Assembly (NCBI RefSeq): GCF_014844095.1
Contig: NZ_CP062163.1
Span: 3,195,501 to 3,259,500 of the forward strand
Reading direction: 5' to 3'
Origin: Brevibacillus sp. JNUCC-41
GTDB taxonomy: Bacteria > Bacillota > Bacilli > Bacillales > DSM-1321
DNA length: 64,000 nt
In this document: positions 62,656 through 64,000 of the stretch, piece by piece
How positions within the stretch are numbered: position 1 is the stretch's first letter
Layout: the number at the start of each line of letters is the position of its first letter
Notes under the pieces: model-generated
Database searches by the model: none
Told to the model about the DNA's origin: nothing
Seen by the model: only the letters and a program-made list of their open reading frames with translations
Position numbers and translations under genes: made by a program

Positions 62656-64000
62656 ATGATGAATGAAAAAAAATGGCTTTCCGTTTATCCTGATTCAATT
62701 TCAAAGGAAATAAAAGTCCCTGAGTTTCCGATGCAAAGGATTCTTCAAAATGCATGTCAGTCCTATCCAAACAATACAGCTATTACTTTTTATGACCGAA
62801 AGATATCCTATCAGGAGCTTTTTCATGCATCGCAAGCCTTTGCTTCAGCCCTGCAAAAAAAAGGTGTTCAAAAAGGCGATCGTGTCGCCATCATGCTGCC
62901 TAACTGTCCGCAATACGTTATAGCTTACTATGGATCGTTAGCAACAGGAGCCATTATCACCCAAATCAACCCAATGCTGGTTGAAAGGGAGCTGCAGCAT
63001 ATTTTACAGGACTCAGGTGCAGAAACGATCGTTGTATTGGATGGATTATACCCGAAGGTGAAAAGTGTGCAGCAACACGCAAATCTGAAAAATATCATCG
63101 CCGTAAGCCTTCAGTCTTCGGATGCAGATTTCCAGCCTGATGCTTCCTTTGACCAATTCATGAAGACAGGGGACGGGAATATCAATCACGTATCAATCGA
63201 TCCGGAAAATGATATAGCCGTTCTTCAGTATACAGGAGGAACGACCGGCCGTTCAAAAGGGGCGATGCTGACTCACAGGAATATTCTGGCCAATGTCATT
63301 CAATCGTATGAATTCTTCAAGCATGAATTAAAAATGGGCTCTGAAAGAACGCTGTCGGTCATCCCGCTTTTTCATGTTTTTGGAATGACGTCCGCAATGA
63401 ATTTATCCGTGTATATCGCGGGTGATTCCATCATGCTGCCACGATTTGAAATAGAAGAAGTGCTGGAAACGATTAAGCGTGAACAGCCGACCACTTTTCC
63501 TGGTGTACCGACCATGTATGTAGCGTTGACGAATCATCCAAAGGCAGAAGAATATGGAATGGGCTCAATTCGGGTCTGTAACAGCGGAAGTGCACCGATG
63601 CCTGTGGAACTGCTGCGTGAGTTTGAACGAAAATCAGGTGCGAAAATATTGGAAGGCTACGGTCTTACGGAAGCTTCGCCAACAACTCATTGTAACCCGG
63701 CATTTGCAAAAAGGAAGCCTGGGAGCGTCGGGATTGGTTTCCCATCGACTGAATATAAAGTGATGGACCTGGGGGACGGGACTAAGGAAATGCCCCCTGG
63801 CGAATTGGGGGAATTGGTCGTCAAAGGACCTCAAGTGATGAAAGGTTACTGGAATATGCCGGAGGAAACGGCGGTGACCCTTCGGGATGGTTGGCTTTAT
63901 ACGGGTGATATCGCCAAAGTTGATGAAGACGGTTATCTCTATATTGTCGACAGGAAAAAAGATTTGATCATCGCAAGTGGCTATAATATTTATCCGCGAG
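62656..64000 (+). CDS. Long-chain acyl-CoA ligase (AMP-forming), cut by window end
   Basis: ATG 62656 (or 62659) after GGAGGGT opens a frame that runs past base 64000, giving 448 codons so far. The adenylate-forming motifs are QYTGGTTGRSKGAMLTH (A3), EGYGLTEASP (A5), YTGDIAKVDEDGY (A7) and DRKKDLIIASGYNIYPR (A8). The C-terminal subdomain with the A10 Lys is missing only because the window ends. It should activate the fatty acid used by the dehydrogenase and SDR. Confidence 0.93.
   Translation, partial: MMNEKKWLSVYPDSISKEIKVPEFPMQRILQNACQSYPNNTAITFYDRKISYQELFHASQAFASALQKKGVQKGDRVAIMLPNCPQYVIAYYGSLATGAIITQINPMLVERELQHILQDSGAETIVVLDGLYPKVKSVQQHANLKNIIAVSLQSSDADFQPDASFDQFMKTGDGNINHVSIDPENDIAVLQYTGGTTGRSKGAMLTHRNILANVIQSYEFFKHELKMGSERTLSVIPLFHVFGMTSAMNLSVYIAGDSIMLPRFEIEEVLETIKREQPTTFPGVPTMYVALTNHPKAEEYGMGSIRVCNSGSAPMPVELLREFERKSGAKILEGYGLTEASPTTHCNPAFAKRKPGSVGIGFPSTEYKVMDLGDGTKEMPPGELGELVVKGPQVMKGYWNMPEETAVTLRDGWLYTGDIAKVDEDGYLYIVDRKKDLIIASGYNIYPR

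Noticed and set aside
62396-62770. 124-codon minus-strand frame across the SDR-ligase junction
   Set aside because: It is antisense to two well-supported genes and lacks a ribosome binding site.

Overview
The window looks like chromosome of a low-GC, endospore-forming Bacillaceae, most like the Bacillus simplex/Peribacillus group (inference). The support is an alpha/beta-type SASP, a Spo0E-type phosphatase, SigI/RsgI, a KinE-like kinase, Bacillus-type riboswitches and AGGAGG ribosome binding sites nearly everywhere. Nearly all genes have a recognisable family. The accessory character is confined to a few decaying stretches (36.3-37.14 kb and 38.4-39.17 kb).

Layout. 0.3-4 kb: a CwlO-like cell-wall endopeptidase with a likely WalR site, a membrane protein plus a YxcD-like protein, and an aldose-epimerase-like protein. 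3.9-9 kb: a basic amino acid antiporter diverging from a probable small RNA, YezD, a beta-lactamase-fold protein, a DUF218 protein and CspC. 8.9-13.5 kb: AmpS-type aminopeptidase, DhaS-type aldehyde dehydrogenase and the niacin transporter NiaP. 13.5-17.1 kb: a TPP-riboswitch-controlled thiamine salvage operon, tenA-thiW-thiD-thiM-thiE. 17.2-24.4 kb: a SAM riboswitch with no obvious target gene, an FbpA-like protein, a Spo0E-like protein, an acetyltransferase, a GDSL esterase, an ABC exporter, DinB-fold, CwlK-like, acyl-CoA thioesterase and YetJ-like proteins. 24.8-30.5 kb: a five-gene oligopeptide ABC transporter with CodY-like sites upstream. 31-36.2 kb: an M42 peptidase, YdaG with a SigB-type promoter, and a cyanophycinase/cyanophycin synthetase pair.

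36.3-39.2 kb holds two converging HEAT-repeat fragments, the 3' end of an IS3-family element, the mifM-yidC2 pair with its Shine-Dalgarno-sequestering hairpin, and a frameshifted gene remnant. 39.2-53.7 kb: a glycerophosphodiesterase, an MFS transporter, Ohr, a GntR-ABC-permease operon with a probable self-operator, a second cold shock gene, release factor 3, NhaC, an FtsW/RodA-type protein and an aldehyde dehydrogenase. 53.7-60.5 kb follows the order I know from Bacillus subtilis: Mn-type yybP-ykoY riboswitch-ykoY, sigI-rsgI with a consensus WalR box, sspD, ktrD, kinE-like. The window closes with an acyl-CoA dehydrogenase/SDR/acyl-CoA ligase operon behind a palindromic TetR-type operator; the ligase runs off the end.

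The most interesting signals are regulatory: the MifM-YidC2 arrest system, the apparently orphan SAM riboswitch, a 140-nt transcript with its own promoter and terminator, and several intact operators. I found no CRISPR array, tRNA, rRNA, prophage or defence island.
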